Assembly (NCBI RefSeq): GCF_029892425.1
Contig: NZ_JARXWB010000042.1
Coordinates: 1-64,000, forward strand
DNA from: Bradyrhizobium sp. BR13661
Lineage (GTDB): Bacteria; Pseudomonadota; Alphaproteobacteria; Rhizobiales; Xanthobacteraceae
Direction of reading: 5' to 3'
Length of the DNA: 64,000 nucleotides
How positions within the stretch are numbered: position 1 is the stretch's first letter; every line of letters begins with the position of its first letter. The notes beneath the pieces were generated by a model. The model worked only from the letters and a program-made list of their open reading frames with translations. It did no database searches and had not been told where the DNA came from. Below, in pieces: positions 45,001 through 52,160 of the stretch. A program made the position numbers and the translations under genes.

Positions 45001-45114
45001 AACCTGGGCTGCACGGAAATGCAGGGCTATCTGTTCAGCAAGCCGAGGCCGGCGGCCGAGGTGCGCGGGCTGTTCGGCCCGCGCGATATCATTCCTGTCG
45101 CAGCGGTGGCCTGA
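42004..45114 (+). CDS. dCache-PAS-PAS-GGDEF-EAL cyclic-di-GMP turnover protein
   Basis: A 1036-residue membrane protein. One helix lies near residues 30-55 (PVLWLTLSGALLVAGIFAVTAMAV). A periplasmic dCache domain follows to a second helix near residue 325 (AVIALILFLIIRQIV). Two PAS domains follow. The GGDEF domain has RLGGDEFAVIQ with the motif intact; the I-site position reads KPGD, so product inhibition by RxxD is absent. The EAL domain has CEALLRWRHPE and DDFGTGYSSLSYLKRFPFDKIKIDRCFV. Both catalytic domains look active. I used the ATG at 42004 with ggggag ahead; a TTG at 41959 is in frame. The next gene, a GGEEF protein, follows after one base. Confidence 0.9.
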   Translation: MRQVFARMAAAMVLAAKGGRDAAMRRGPVLWLTLSGALLVAGIFAVTAMAVSEFRERTLANRERELENTVQLIARHFDQQFEDSDVVAAELIGQMHLPDITSPQMFRERMSGPEAHRMLRGKISVVSYLGDIAIYDADGELIAWSRAQPLPKINIASRAYFQSFKTNPTSEPVLLESVRSFLIGKWTTVVARRLSLPDGTFVGVLVRRIDPDSYQRYFASVALAEGAAITLFDREGIMLARYPHVESMIGANYKNAPLMQKVLTRGGQHTLRVKSPVDGTEKLGSAVSLTHFPLVIMATNTVSAALADWRQQTGFMVTTATLSAAVIALILFLIIRQIVRQNREAQQRLEAERLRLDTALNNMSQGLILYDAGGYIVTCNRRYADMFGLSHDVIKPGCHIREAMYHRQERGAFDGDVEAFCAEVMRVAAEGTVSTLTHQLANGRAFQVINTPLVQGGWVATIEEITERRNLEQERDRNYTFLSEIIDHIPSQITVKDARTRQYLLLNVVAEQLFGQSRQDVVGKTAFDIFPEGAAAHITDDDSMALKSAKGLFKDEHAWQMPGMGLRYITSTRIGINDGAGEPRYLIHVIDDVTERRRADEKIAHMAHYDALTDLPNRTLFRQQIERELANVADGCQFALLYIDVDEFKGINDSLGHHVGDELLKAIAGRIRACLKPGDLIARLGGDEFAVIQTKIESSTDVLAFVTRIHEAIRRPYHCLGHQLSTDASIGIALAPQDGADLDQLIKNADLAMYGAKAEGRRTYRFFVPEMDASAKARLSLEQDLRQALVNGGFEIHYQPLVNLHSGEVSGCEALLRWRHPERGMVSPVEFIPIAEDTGLINELGDWVLRTACNEAATWPAHVRLAVNVSPVQLKCDTLALRIAGALAASGLAPHRLELEITEAVLIRDDEAALSILHQLRSIGVRIALDDFGTGYSSLSYLKRFPFDKIKIDRCFVADIAETSESPVIVQAVVNIASASNMTTVAEGVETEAQREMLRNLGCTEMQGYLFSKPRPAAEVRGLFGPRDIIPVAAVA

Positions 45115-45115
45115 C

Positions 45116-46171
45116 ATGGCAAAGCTCGTCAAGGCTCCCGCGAAGACCTTTGATGTCGCCGATTCCTACGCCGTGCGGCTGATGCAGCATCTGGTGGTGC
45201 CGACCTTCGTGATCGATCCGAAGCGGCGCGTCGTGATCTGGAACAGGGCCTGCGAACGGCTGACGGGCGTTGCCGCCTCCGAGGTGATCGGCACGACGAA
45301 GCACTGGCAGGCCTTCTACGAGACCAAGCGCCCCTGCCTCGCCGATATCGTCGCGCTCGACCGCCCCGAGCAGCTGCCGGAATTCTATTCGGAATACTCC
45401 GCACGCGGCCACAACGGGCTCGGCTTCAGCGCCGAGAATTGGTGCGTGATGCCGAAGCTCGGCAGCCAGCTTTATCTTGCGATCGACGCCGGCCCGATCC
45501 ACGACGAGGCGGGCAATCTGATCGCCGTGGTCGAGACGCTGCGCGATCTCACCGACCAGAAGCGCGCCGAGATGGCGCTGAAAGAGCTCGCGAGCAAGGA
45601 CGGGCTGACCGGGCTTTCGAACCGTCGCTCGTTCGACCAGATGCTGATGACCGAATGGGCGCGCGCGCAACGGACGCAAAAGCCGCTGGCGCTGCTGTTC
45701 GTCGACGTCGATCATTTCAAGCTATTCAACGACGCGCACGGCCACCAGACCGGCGACGAGTGCCTGCGCGAGGTCGCGCGCGTGGTCAGCCGCCATGCGG
45801 TACGCCCGCTCGACCTGGCCAGCCGCTATGGCGGCGAGGAATTCGCGCTGATCCTGCCTGAGATGAGCCGCGACGATGCCTGCGCCATCGCCGAGGAGAT
45901 CCGCAGCGCCGTGTTTGCCTTGCAGATCACCCATGGCGCCGATGGCGCCGGCGATCACGTCACCCTCAGTGTCGGCGTCGCCAGTCACGTCCCCGGCGAG
46001 GCCGATGGCGCCCCCAATGGCCTGCTGGGTGCAGCCGATCAGGCGCTCTACGCCGCCAAGCGGCTCGGCCGCAACCGCGTCGTCTGCTCCGAGCGGATGC
46101 TGGCCGAACTCGCAGGCCTCGGCCGGGATGACGCGGCGGTTCCTGCCATCACCTCGCGCAAATCGGCCTGA
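45116..46171 (+). CDS. PAS-GGDEF diguanylate cyclase
   Basis: A 351-residue soluble cyclase. A PAS domain (about residues 20-160) holds VPTFVIDPKRRVVIWNRACERLTGVAASEVIGT. The GGDEF domain has RYGGEEFALILPE, intact, with the I-site RPLD five residues before it, so feedback inhibition by cyclic-di-GMP is likely. It starts one base after the stop of the large GGDEF-EAL gene, so the two are one transcript. Together they probably tune a local cyclic-di-GMP pool in response to separate periplasmic and cytoplasmic signals. Confidence 0.9.
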   Translation: MAKLVKAPAKTFDVADSYAVRLMQHLVVPTFVIDPKRRVVIWNRACERLTGVAASEVIGTTKHWQAFYETKRPCLADIVALDRPEQLPEFYSEYSARGHNGLGFSAENWCVMPKLGSQLYLAIDAGPIHDEAGNLIAVVETLRDLTDQKRAEMALKELASKDGLTGLSNRRSFDQMLMTEWARAQRTQKPLALLFVDVDHFKLFNDAHGHQTGDECLREVARVVSRHAVRPLDLASRYGGEEFALILPEMSRDDACAIAEEIRSAVFALQITHGADGAGDHVTLSVGVASHVPGEADGAPNGLLGAADQALYAAKRLGRNRVVCSERMLAELAGLGRDDAAVPAITSRKSA

Positions 46172-46507
46172 AGCGCCGATCTTGCCTTTTGACGTCCGAC
46201 GTCGCGGTCGCGCTGGGCGAGGCCAGCCTCTGTCGAAACCAAGACCGTGAAAACAACCCCATGCACAGTAGACGGCGGTCGTGGAATCAAAGGCTTAGCA
46301 GGAGCACAACCGATCCGACGGAAGCCCGCATGGAACGCCGCGAAATCCGGGATTTTCCCCGTGCGAATAGACCTCTCCGAAATACGCGACGTCGCCGATT
46401 TCGGAAAATCCGTTGACGCGTCGGGCAAAACAGTGGCATGATGGCATCATCGCAAGATCAAGGGACCGGTTGCCCACCCCTCGCCATTAGGCTATTGAGG
46501 CCTCGCT
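46172..46507. other. Gap between the diguanylate cyclase gene and tRNA-Arg
   Basis: It contains the second copy of the 23-base repeat at 46249-46271. No credible gene is seen. The tRNA promoter should lie near 46440-46500. This is the last stretch of chromosomal sequence before the element. Confidence 0.5.
46249..46271. repeat. 23-base dispersed repeat, copy 2
   Basis: Exact copy of 10785-10807 (begins gaaaacaacc, ends gcacagtag), 77 bases after the diguanylate cyclase stop. The match ends at base 46271; flanking bases differ. Confidence 0.7.
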
Positions 46508-46584
46508 GCACCCGTAGCTCAGCTGGATAGAGCGTTGCCCTCCGAAGGCAAAGGTCACACGTTCGAATCGTGTCGGGTGCGCCA
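46508..46584 (+). tRNA. tRNA-Arg (anticodon CCG)
   Basis: The acceptor arm GCACCCG (46508-46514) pairs with CGGGTGC (46574-46580), followed by discriminator G and encoded CCA (46582-46584). The anticodon stem TTGCC/GGCAA surrounds the loop CTCCGAA, giving anticodon CCG for the codon CGG. The D arm has AGCTCAGCTGGATAGAG and the T loop TTCGAAT. The gene is complete. Its last 30 bases lie under the 3' end of a recombinase gene on the other strand, and it marks the left border of the mobile element. Confidence 0.97.
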
Positions 46585-48228
46585 CTTCGGTACAGATCTG
46601 CGAACACCGCCGGATGCCACGACGCGGCCGGCAACCGCCTGCTCTAGCGTCGCTTTATCTCCGACGATGCGGATGACGTGGTCGTCGACCTCGATCTGGT
46701 CAACGACACTCCGGATGTAGGCCTTACGGAAGGGGATATCGCCGGAGGTGATGTTCTCGCGCATGGCCCGTCCGAAACGCTCGATGGCTTCTGAATCAAA
46801 CACGGTGGCGCCGGCCGTCTGGGACTTGATCCGTTCGAGTGCTGTCTTGGCACGATCGCGGTCGAGCTTGAGGCTCGCGATCCGCTGCTTGAGGACCTCA
46901 TCGAGATCCGTAATCCCTTCCTCGACCATTTTGTAAAGGCGTTTCAATCTCTCGTCCGCCTCGGTGACTTCCGTCTGAAGGGTGGAGACGCGCCGATCGA
47001 TCTCGATCGCCTTTTCGGCTCTCCTGGCCGAAACCGAGGCCAGAATCGCCGTCAATCGCTCCGGGTTAAACAGGCGATCCACCAGGTGGGTGGTTACCAG
47101 ATCGTCCAGCTTCTTCATCGGGATCGAACGTCCCTTGCAGGCCATCTTGCCTTGGCGGACGCAGGTCGAGCAGGTGTAATATTTGTGAACGGTGCCGGAC
47201 TTTGATGTTCCCGTGCGCAAGGTCATCGCCCCGCTACAGGATGCGCAGATGGTCAGACCGGTTAGGAGAATTGGACCGGTGACGCTGCGAGGTGCAGCGA
47301 CGCGCGGATCCCGGCTTTTGAGCGAGGCGGCAACCGCATCGAATTCATTGTTGGGGATGATCGGCGGAACGTCGACTTCGATATGTTCGCTGCCGGGCTT
47401 CTCGCGCCCGGTCTTGGCGCAACGCTTGTTGAAGACCCATTTGCCGATATAGACCGTATTGGTCAAAATCTTATGCACGGCGGCAACGCCGAACAACCCG
47501 CCGGTGCGAGTGCGGTATCCGTTTTTGTTCAGCCAGGTCGCGCTTGCCTTGACGCCGAGCGGCCCGGATTTGCCGTCGCCGAGCCGATGGAGCTTAAAAA
47601 TCGTCTTGACGGTTTCGGCTTCGACAACGTCGACGCAGAGTCGTTTCTTGATGCGCGCGCCTCGTTTCTCGACCTCCTCCACCGCATAGCCGAGGGGAAT
47701 AGGCGAGCCGTTATAAAAGCCCTGGCGCGCATTTTCCTTCATTGCACGCAGAACATGCTTCGAGTTCTCCCGCGACTGATATTCGTCGAACAAGGCGATG
47801 ATCTGCCGCATCATCACTTGCGCCGGGTCATCTCCCAGTTCCTGCGTGATCGACACGAGCCGAACACCGTGCTTGGCAAGTCGGCGAACGTACATTTCGA
47901 GGCCGAAGGCATCGCGGAAAAATCGACTAAAACTGTGCACGACGATGACATCGAACGGATGATCGTCGTCACATGCGCGCTCGATCATGCGCTGAAACTC
48001 GGCGCGATCTTCCTCCATGCCCGAGGCGCCCGCATCGACATATTCAGAGGCGGATTTCCAGCTGCGCGCCTTACAGTAATTTAAAAAGCTTTTCCGCTGG
48101 TCCGGGATGGACAGGTCCGATTCCGCCTGTCTCCCCGTGGATACCCGAAGGTAAGCGCAAGCGCGCAGGTTCGCGGCGTCGGGGCTTTTATTGTTTGCAC
48201 GATCGGATTGATCTAACTCGACGCTCAT
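46555..48228 (-). CDS. Large serine recombinase (site-specific integrase/excisionase)
   Basis: A 557-residue large serine recombinase. The catalytic domain has ACAYLRVSTGRQAESDLSIPDQ with the nucleophile Ser in VSTGRQ, then VHSFSRFFRDAFGLEMYVRRL. The recombinase domain follows (residues about 170-300), then a zinc ribbon with CASCSGAMTL and YYTCSTCVRQGKMAC, then a coiled-coil stretch from about 400 to 480. Its last nine codons (WRTRHDSNV) and stop are read from the reverse strand of the tRNA-Arg 3' end. That means its own attachment site probably forms the gene's 3' end. It is the last gene of the leftward operon that starts at the relaxase. Confidence 0.92.
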   Translation of the reverse strand: MSVELDQSDRANNKSPDAANLRACAYLRVSTGRQAESDLSIPDQRKSFLNYCKARSWKSASEYVDAGASGMEEDRAEFQRMIERACDDDHPFDVIVVHSFSRFFRDAFGLEMYVRRLAKHGVRLVSITQELGDDPAQVMMRQIIALFDEYQSRENSKHVLRAMKENARQGFYNGSPIPLGYAVEEVEKRGARIKKRLCVDVVEAETVKTIFKLHRLGDGKSGPLGVKASATWLNKNGYRTRTGGLFGVAAVHKILTNTVYIGKWVFNKRCAKTGREKPGSEHIEVDVPPIIPNNEFDAVAASLKSRDPRVAAPRSVTGPILLTGLTICASCSGAMTLRTGTSKSGTVHKYYTCSTCVRQGKMACKGRSIPMKKLDDLVTTHLVDRLFNPERLTAILASVSARRAEKAIEIDRRVSTLQTEVTEADERLKRLYKMVEEGITDLDEVLKQRIASLKLDRDRAKTALERIKSQTAGATVFDSEAIERFGRAMRENITSGDIPFRKAYIRSVVDQIEVDDHVIRIVGDKATLEQAVAGRVVASGGVRRSVPKWRTRHDSNV

Positions 48229-48342
48229 GACTTGGACTCTATTTCCGCCAGCTCAAGACGGACAAGGCCGGGCACGTTCAACTATGCCCATTCCGCGAAT
48301 CGTCGTCAAACTGCTATTTTTCGCGGGTTTTTGATTGTGCGC

Positions 48343-48771
48343 TCAGCAGAATTGGACAATCAGGCAATTGAGGCGAGGGTGACGGCGGATACAGATCGCG
48401 GCGTACGTCCCGACAAATCCAACGATTGCGCGAGAAGAGGCGTCGCGCTCATCATAGTCGGTGGAGCGCTCGTTATCCAATTCGATTTTCGACATCGAGT
48501 TCAGAGGCCGCACTTCGAAATCAACATCGCCCCTCTTGAACGCGCTTTTGATCCTTTCGAATTGCTGGAAGTCGCAAAGATGGATTTCGACATATGCTTT
48601 ACAGTCGAGCGCGCGTTTCAGCACGGCGACTTCGGCCAGCAGGCTGCGATGGGCGCAGGCGGCCGCAAGCGGTGCGGCCGTTTCGATGGCGTCGCCCACA
48701 AAGCGCTTCAACAGCAGCTCGCTGGAGGCGAGTATGTTCCGGGCGTTTTCGGCGTTGGTCATGTGCGTCAT
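48343..48771 (-). CDS. Hypothetical protein in the relaxase-recombinase operon
   Basis: A 142-residue protein of unknown function. The N-terminal half looks helical (AENARNILASSELLLKRFVGDAIETAAPLAAACAHRSLLAEVAVLKRALD) and the C-terminal half is mixed. agaggaag before the ATG at 48771 supports the start. It lies between the small relaxase-linked protein and the recombinase on the same strand, so it could be a recombination directionality or nicking accessory factor. No motif proves this. Confidence 0.7.
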   Translation of the reverse strand: MTHMTNAENARNILASSELLLKRFVGDAIETAAPLAAACAHRSLLAEVAVLKRALDCKAYVEIHLCDFQQFERIKSAFKRGDVDFEVRPLNSMSKIELDNERSTDYDERDASSRAIVGFVGTYAAICIRRHPRLNCLIVQFC

Positions 48772-48834
48772 TTTCTTCCTCTTTTGGAGTTGTGAGTGCT
48801 TTGCTGTGATGGTCGTTAGAGGGTCTGCAGTCAG

Positions 48835-49062
48835 CTAATGGTCGCGGGTGGCGCCTCCGAGAATTTCGTCGAGTAACTCCCCGAGGAACGTTTCCAGCAC
48901 GTCGATTTCGGCCTGGGTCACCGGGATGATGTCGGGCCAGGTGTCGACGACTGGGAACGGGTCTGTGGAAACTGTCGCCGGGCTCGCATCACTCGTTGCT
49001 GCCGGAGCGAAGCCGGTACAGTCCAAGGGATCGGTGCGTTGGCGAGAGAGGGGCTCAGTCAA
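48835..49062 (-). CDS. Small acidic protein coupled to the relaxase
   Basis: A 75-residue product with a low-complexity Pro/Ser/Thr front and an acidic helical end (VTQAEIDVLETFLGELLDEILGG). Its ATG overlaps the end of the relaxase gene by eight bases, so translation is coupled. I do not recognise a named family. A role in relaxase function or its regulation is an inference from position only. Confidence 0.65.
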   Translation of the reverse strand: MTEPLSRQRTDPLDCTGFAPAATSDASPATVSTDPFPVVDTWPDIIPVTQAEIDVLETFLGELLDEILGGATRDH

Positions 49063-51745
49063 AGGATGCCTCCCTCGACTTGCTCCGCTTTTGCTGGGTC
49101 TCAGGCTCTAGTGATAGACCGGTAAAGCCGGCCTCTCGACGAACCGCAACATCGAGCTCGATCGCGTCAAGGGTGGTCTCTCGAACATGGGCCAGGGATA
49201 GTCGCTTTGCGAGCCAGGCGAGTCGCTCTTCGGAAGAAGGCGCAGTAGCTTTTACCTGCTGGTCCAGCGGAAGCTCAGCCGCAATGCTTTTGTCAATCGA
49301 GGTGGCGTCGATAACAAAATTGGTCGACTTGCGGGCGCGACTGGCCGCGACATAGATCTGGTGGCGATCGAATGCGGGATCGACGAATACGATCGCGTTA
49401 TCAACCGTCACCCCCTGGGCTTGATAGGTCGTCGATGCGTACGCCCAGCTGAGGCGTGCCCGCCCCTTGTGGTCCGCAATATCGTCGGGGCTGAACGTGA
49501 TGCGGCGTCCCGCAACCAAAGCTTCGATCCGGACCGTCTGCTGCTCGTCCGGGGTATCTGTCAGGATCCGCTTGACGCCGAGGACGGTACCTATTGTTCC
49601 ATTGATGACGCCGAGGGCGTCATTTCGCGTTCGGAAGCAAATGCGATCGCCCCTTGCCAAGGCGAGCTTGGTCGCTTGCCCCGAGGGGGTCACCGCAGCA
49701 AAAACAACGTCCGGACCTGTGATGCGGCCTTCTGAACGCAAAATGCCGCGGACGGCCACGGAAATCGCGCTGACGTCGGCGTTTGTCCGGGCCAGCAGCA
49801 AGGGCTCGCTGGCCGGGTGCGCTGCACGCTTTTCGCGCCAGCTCTCGACCATCGTTGCGATCGTAGCCGAATAGCCGTCGGCCTCCTTGAGATGGCCGTG
49901 GTGAGCGTATTCCGTCAGCGCCTCCTCGGCGCGGCCGTTGCCGAAAGCATGAATGGCGTCGCGCTGCCACTGATCGTGCTGACGCACGATCGTCTCCACG
50001 CGCGCGGTCTCGATCGCGCGTTGAACCAGGCTGAGACCCGGCCCGCCGATGGCCTGCAGTTGCTTCGGGTCGCCCACACAGATGAGCTTCGCGCCCGCTC
50101 GTTCGACGGTCGCCAGCAACAATGCCATATCGCGCGAATTGACGAGCCCGGCCTCGTCAAGGACGAGCACGTCACCAGGCCGCAAGAAGTCGCCGCCGTG
50201 ACGCGCTTTTTCGAGCCACGAGGCGAGCGCCCGCGCAGGAATCGAAAAATCGCTCTGAAGGGCTGTGGCCGTCTTCCACGCTGTCGCGGCGCCCAGTACA
50301 CGTCGCTGCCCGCTTTCCTCGTACAGAGCAACGACAGGACCAATGGTCGTTGTCTTACCCGAGCCCGGCGCGCCAGCAACCACGGTGATCGCGGAGGCCC
50401 CGGCCATCGCGAGGGCCGCCTCGATTTGCTCGCCACTGAGGCCGGCCTGCGCGCACCGAGCACGAACGCGGTCCGCATCCAGCGCAAAGCCATCGCGCGC
50501 GGCGAGGCGAGCTGCGCAGGCCACTACCTCACGCTCCAACACCAACATCTCTGGCGTCGAGTAACGCGGCCGGTCGAGTTGGTCCCGCCCGATCTCCACG
50601 AAGGCTTGCGTGTCGAGCAGTCGCTGGATCTCGACATCGATCTGCGTTGTCGGCAAACCTGTTCCGACAAGGGCCGAGGCGACTGCGCGCAGCAGGTCCT
50701 TGCGCTCGATGACCGATTGATTTTCGGTCAGCAGCCGCGGCAATTCGGTGAGGCGTTCCGCCAGCAGGCGTTCCGAGGCCTCGTGATCGAGAATGTGATC
50801 GGGGTGGCGCAGATTATCGACGTAGTGTTCGACGTCGATACCGTGCGCCTTGGCGGCTTCCGCCCAGATTTCCTCCCGGTGGCGAGATGCCACCTTGTCT
50901 TTCGAGCCCCGGGTCGCCTTCGCGATCGCGCCGGCCAGCGCGGGCGCCTCCGTGCTGGCGAGCCCATATTTTTTGAGCTCGTTTTTGATTTCCTGCCTGC
51001 GCCCCGAAAAATAGTCGATGTGGGCCTGGTCAACACCTTTGATCTCGAAGACGCCGTTGGGACCGATGCGATCGATCTCGAATCCGAGAGCCTGCACCTC
51101 ATAGGCCCATGCGGCGTGCACCTGAGCGCCCAGGGTCATTTTGAGGTCGCGCTGTGCGATCGAGTGCAAACCGCCCACCGTGCCATCTGCACGCGTTGCC
51201 AAATTCAGGGCAACGCAGTGTAGGTGCCAGTTTGGGTCCGCAAAGAATTTTCCGTCGTCATGAACGCTGGGGCGGCTTTCGCCGTGGCGATACATGGCCG
51301 CCGAGAGGGGCACACGTTCGACGCGAATCCCATTGCGACCGCGGCGGGCGTAAGTTCCCTCGCGTTCGAGCAAATCGAGCGATGTTCTGGCTGCGCGAGC
51401 TAATGCTTGATCGAGTTCTGTGCGCAGCTCGGGGGACGCCAGCGCCCAGATCAGTGCCAGTGAGCGCGGGACGGAAAACGTGATGTCATAGGCCGGAACA
51501 CGATTGCCGCGCCGACCGGGCGCGCTTGAGTTCAGTGGCGTCCCATCTGCCGCCAACCCGGCATACAGTCGCTGAAACACCACGGGATCGACTTGTGCGC
51601 CGTCGACCAGACCGAAGTCGCCTTGCGGCGCGTACCAGACGCCCGGCGGCTCCCGGCCGCCTTCGTAGTATGAGCCACGCCGATCCCGCTCGGCTTCCCG
51701 AGGGTAGTAACTGGCGTCGGCAGCGATGCTCCAGGTTGCGACCAC
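49055..51745 (-). CDS. MobF-type conjugative relaxase-helicase (TrwC/TraI-like)
   Basis: An 896-residue protein. The TrwC relaxase domain occupies about residues 1-290. It has the tandem tyrosines YY near residues 13-14 and again at SYY, and the metal-binding HxH in NWHLHCVALN (about residues 172-174). A RecD-like helicase follows with Walker A GAPGSGKTTT (about 457-466), Walker B VLVLDEAGL, QLQAIGGPG and ASTTYQAQGVTVDNAIVFVD (about 772), and IYVAASRARK. Known role: it nicks the transfer origin, stays bound to the 5' end and unwinds DNA during conjugation. It is the first gene of the leftward operon. Confidence 0.93.
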   Translation of the reverse strand: MVATWSIAADASYYPREAERDRRGSYYEGGREPPGVWYAPQGDFGLVDGAQVDPVVFQRLYAGLAADGTPLNSSAPGRRGNRVPAYDITFSVPRSLALIWALASPELRTELDQALARAARTSLDLLEREGTYARRGRNGIRVERVPLSAAMYRHGESRPSVHDDGKFFADPNWHLHCVALNLATRADGTVGGLHSIAQRDLKMTLGAQVHAAWAYEVQALGFEIDRIGPNGVFEIKGVDQAHIDYFSGRRQEIKNELKKYGLASTEAPALAGAIAKATRGSKDKVASRHREEIWAEAAKAHGIDVEHYVDNLRHPDHILDHEASERLLAERLTELPRLLTENQSVIERKDLLRAVASALVGTGLPTTQIDVEIQRLLDTQAFVEIGRDQLDRPRYSTPEMLVLEREVVACAARLAARDGFALDADRVRARCAQAGLSGEQIEAALAMAGASAITVVAGAPGSGKTTTIGPVVALYEESGQRRVLGAATAWKTATALQSDFSIPARALASWLEKARHGGDFLRPGDVLVLDEAGLVNSRDMALLLATVERAGAKLICVGDPKQLQAIGGPGLSLVQRAIETARVETIVRQHDQWQRDAIHAFGNGRAEEALTEYAHHGHLKEADGYSATIATMVESWREKRAAHPASEPLLLARTNADVSAISVAVRGILRSEGRITGPDVVFAAVTPSGQATKLALARGDRICFRTRNDALGVINGTIGTVLGVKRILTDTPDEQQTVRIEALVAGRRITFSPDDIADHKGRARLSWAYASTTYQAQGVTVDNAIVFVDPAFDRHQIYVAASRARKSTNFVIDATSIDKSIAAELPLDQQVKATAPSSEERLAWLAKRLSLAHVRETTLDAIELDVAVRREAGFTGLSLEPETQQKRSKSREASFD

Positions 51746-52160
51746 GAATTGGACCTCGATTGAGGTCCGGAGAATTCGTCATCTGCGCGCTGGCTGATGG
51801 GACGCTTATCCTAAGATAACGAGCCGCTCAGAAAAAAAGTCGAGACCGTCGCCGACAGACGCAGATCAGGTCGGTATACACGTTCGTAAACCTGCAAATC
51901 CTCTCTCGGGGCGCGTGCCAGCGGCTGCTATTCCTGCACAGTGGCTAAGCTAGTCGCCTCTTGGCGGCCGAGGCCGCCTCTTCACTGACTTACCTTTGCG
52001 CTGAAGCGCATCTTTCTCAGCTCTCCATCGATTGCAGCCCACTCGCTCAGAGCATCTTCGTGACCGCAGAATCCTGCAAAGTTGCAATGCGACGTTCATA
52101 CGCCTATTTAGGTCATTAGCAATCAAGTGTCTCCCTAACCGTGGATCAGAGAGAAGAACC
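51746..52160. other. Palindrome-rich gap upstream of the relaxase; candidate oriT region
   Basis: Only non-coding sequence is seen in this 415-base divergent gap. Three inverted repeats stand out: GGACCTC/GAGGTCC at 51751-51768, TTATC-CTAA-GATAA at 51806-51819, and GGCGGCC-GA-GGCCGCC at 51963-51978. Transfer origins of MobF elements usually lie just upstream of the relaxase gene and carry such repeats. Which one, if any, is the nick-site stem cannot be decided. Confidence 0.45.
51751..51768. promoter_or_regulatory. Inverted repeat next to the relaxase start (operator or oriT stem)
   Basis: GGACCTC and GAGGTCC are perfect seven-base arms around GATT, only six bases before the relaxase start codon. 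Flanking aatt on both sides extends the symmetry. It overlaps the ribosome-site position, so a protein bound here could shut off relaxase translation or transcription. Confidence 0.55.

Noticed and set aside
48232..48795. Forward 187-codon frame opposite the 142-residue gene
   Set aside because: It mirrors the leftward gene and its composition is that of an antisense shadow. The leftward frame has a ribosome site and fits the operon.
49361..51223. Forward frames across the relaxase gene (for example 49817-51223)
   Set aside because: They are shadows of the relaxase, with proline/arginine-rich nonsense composition.
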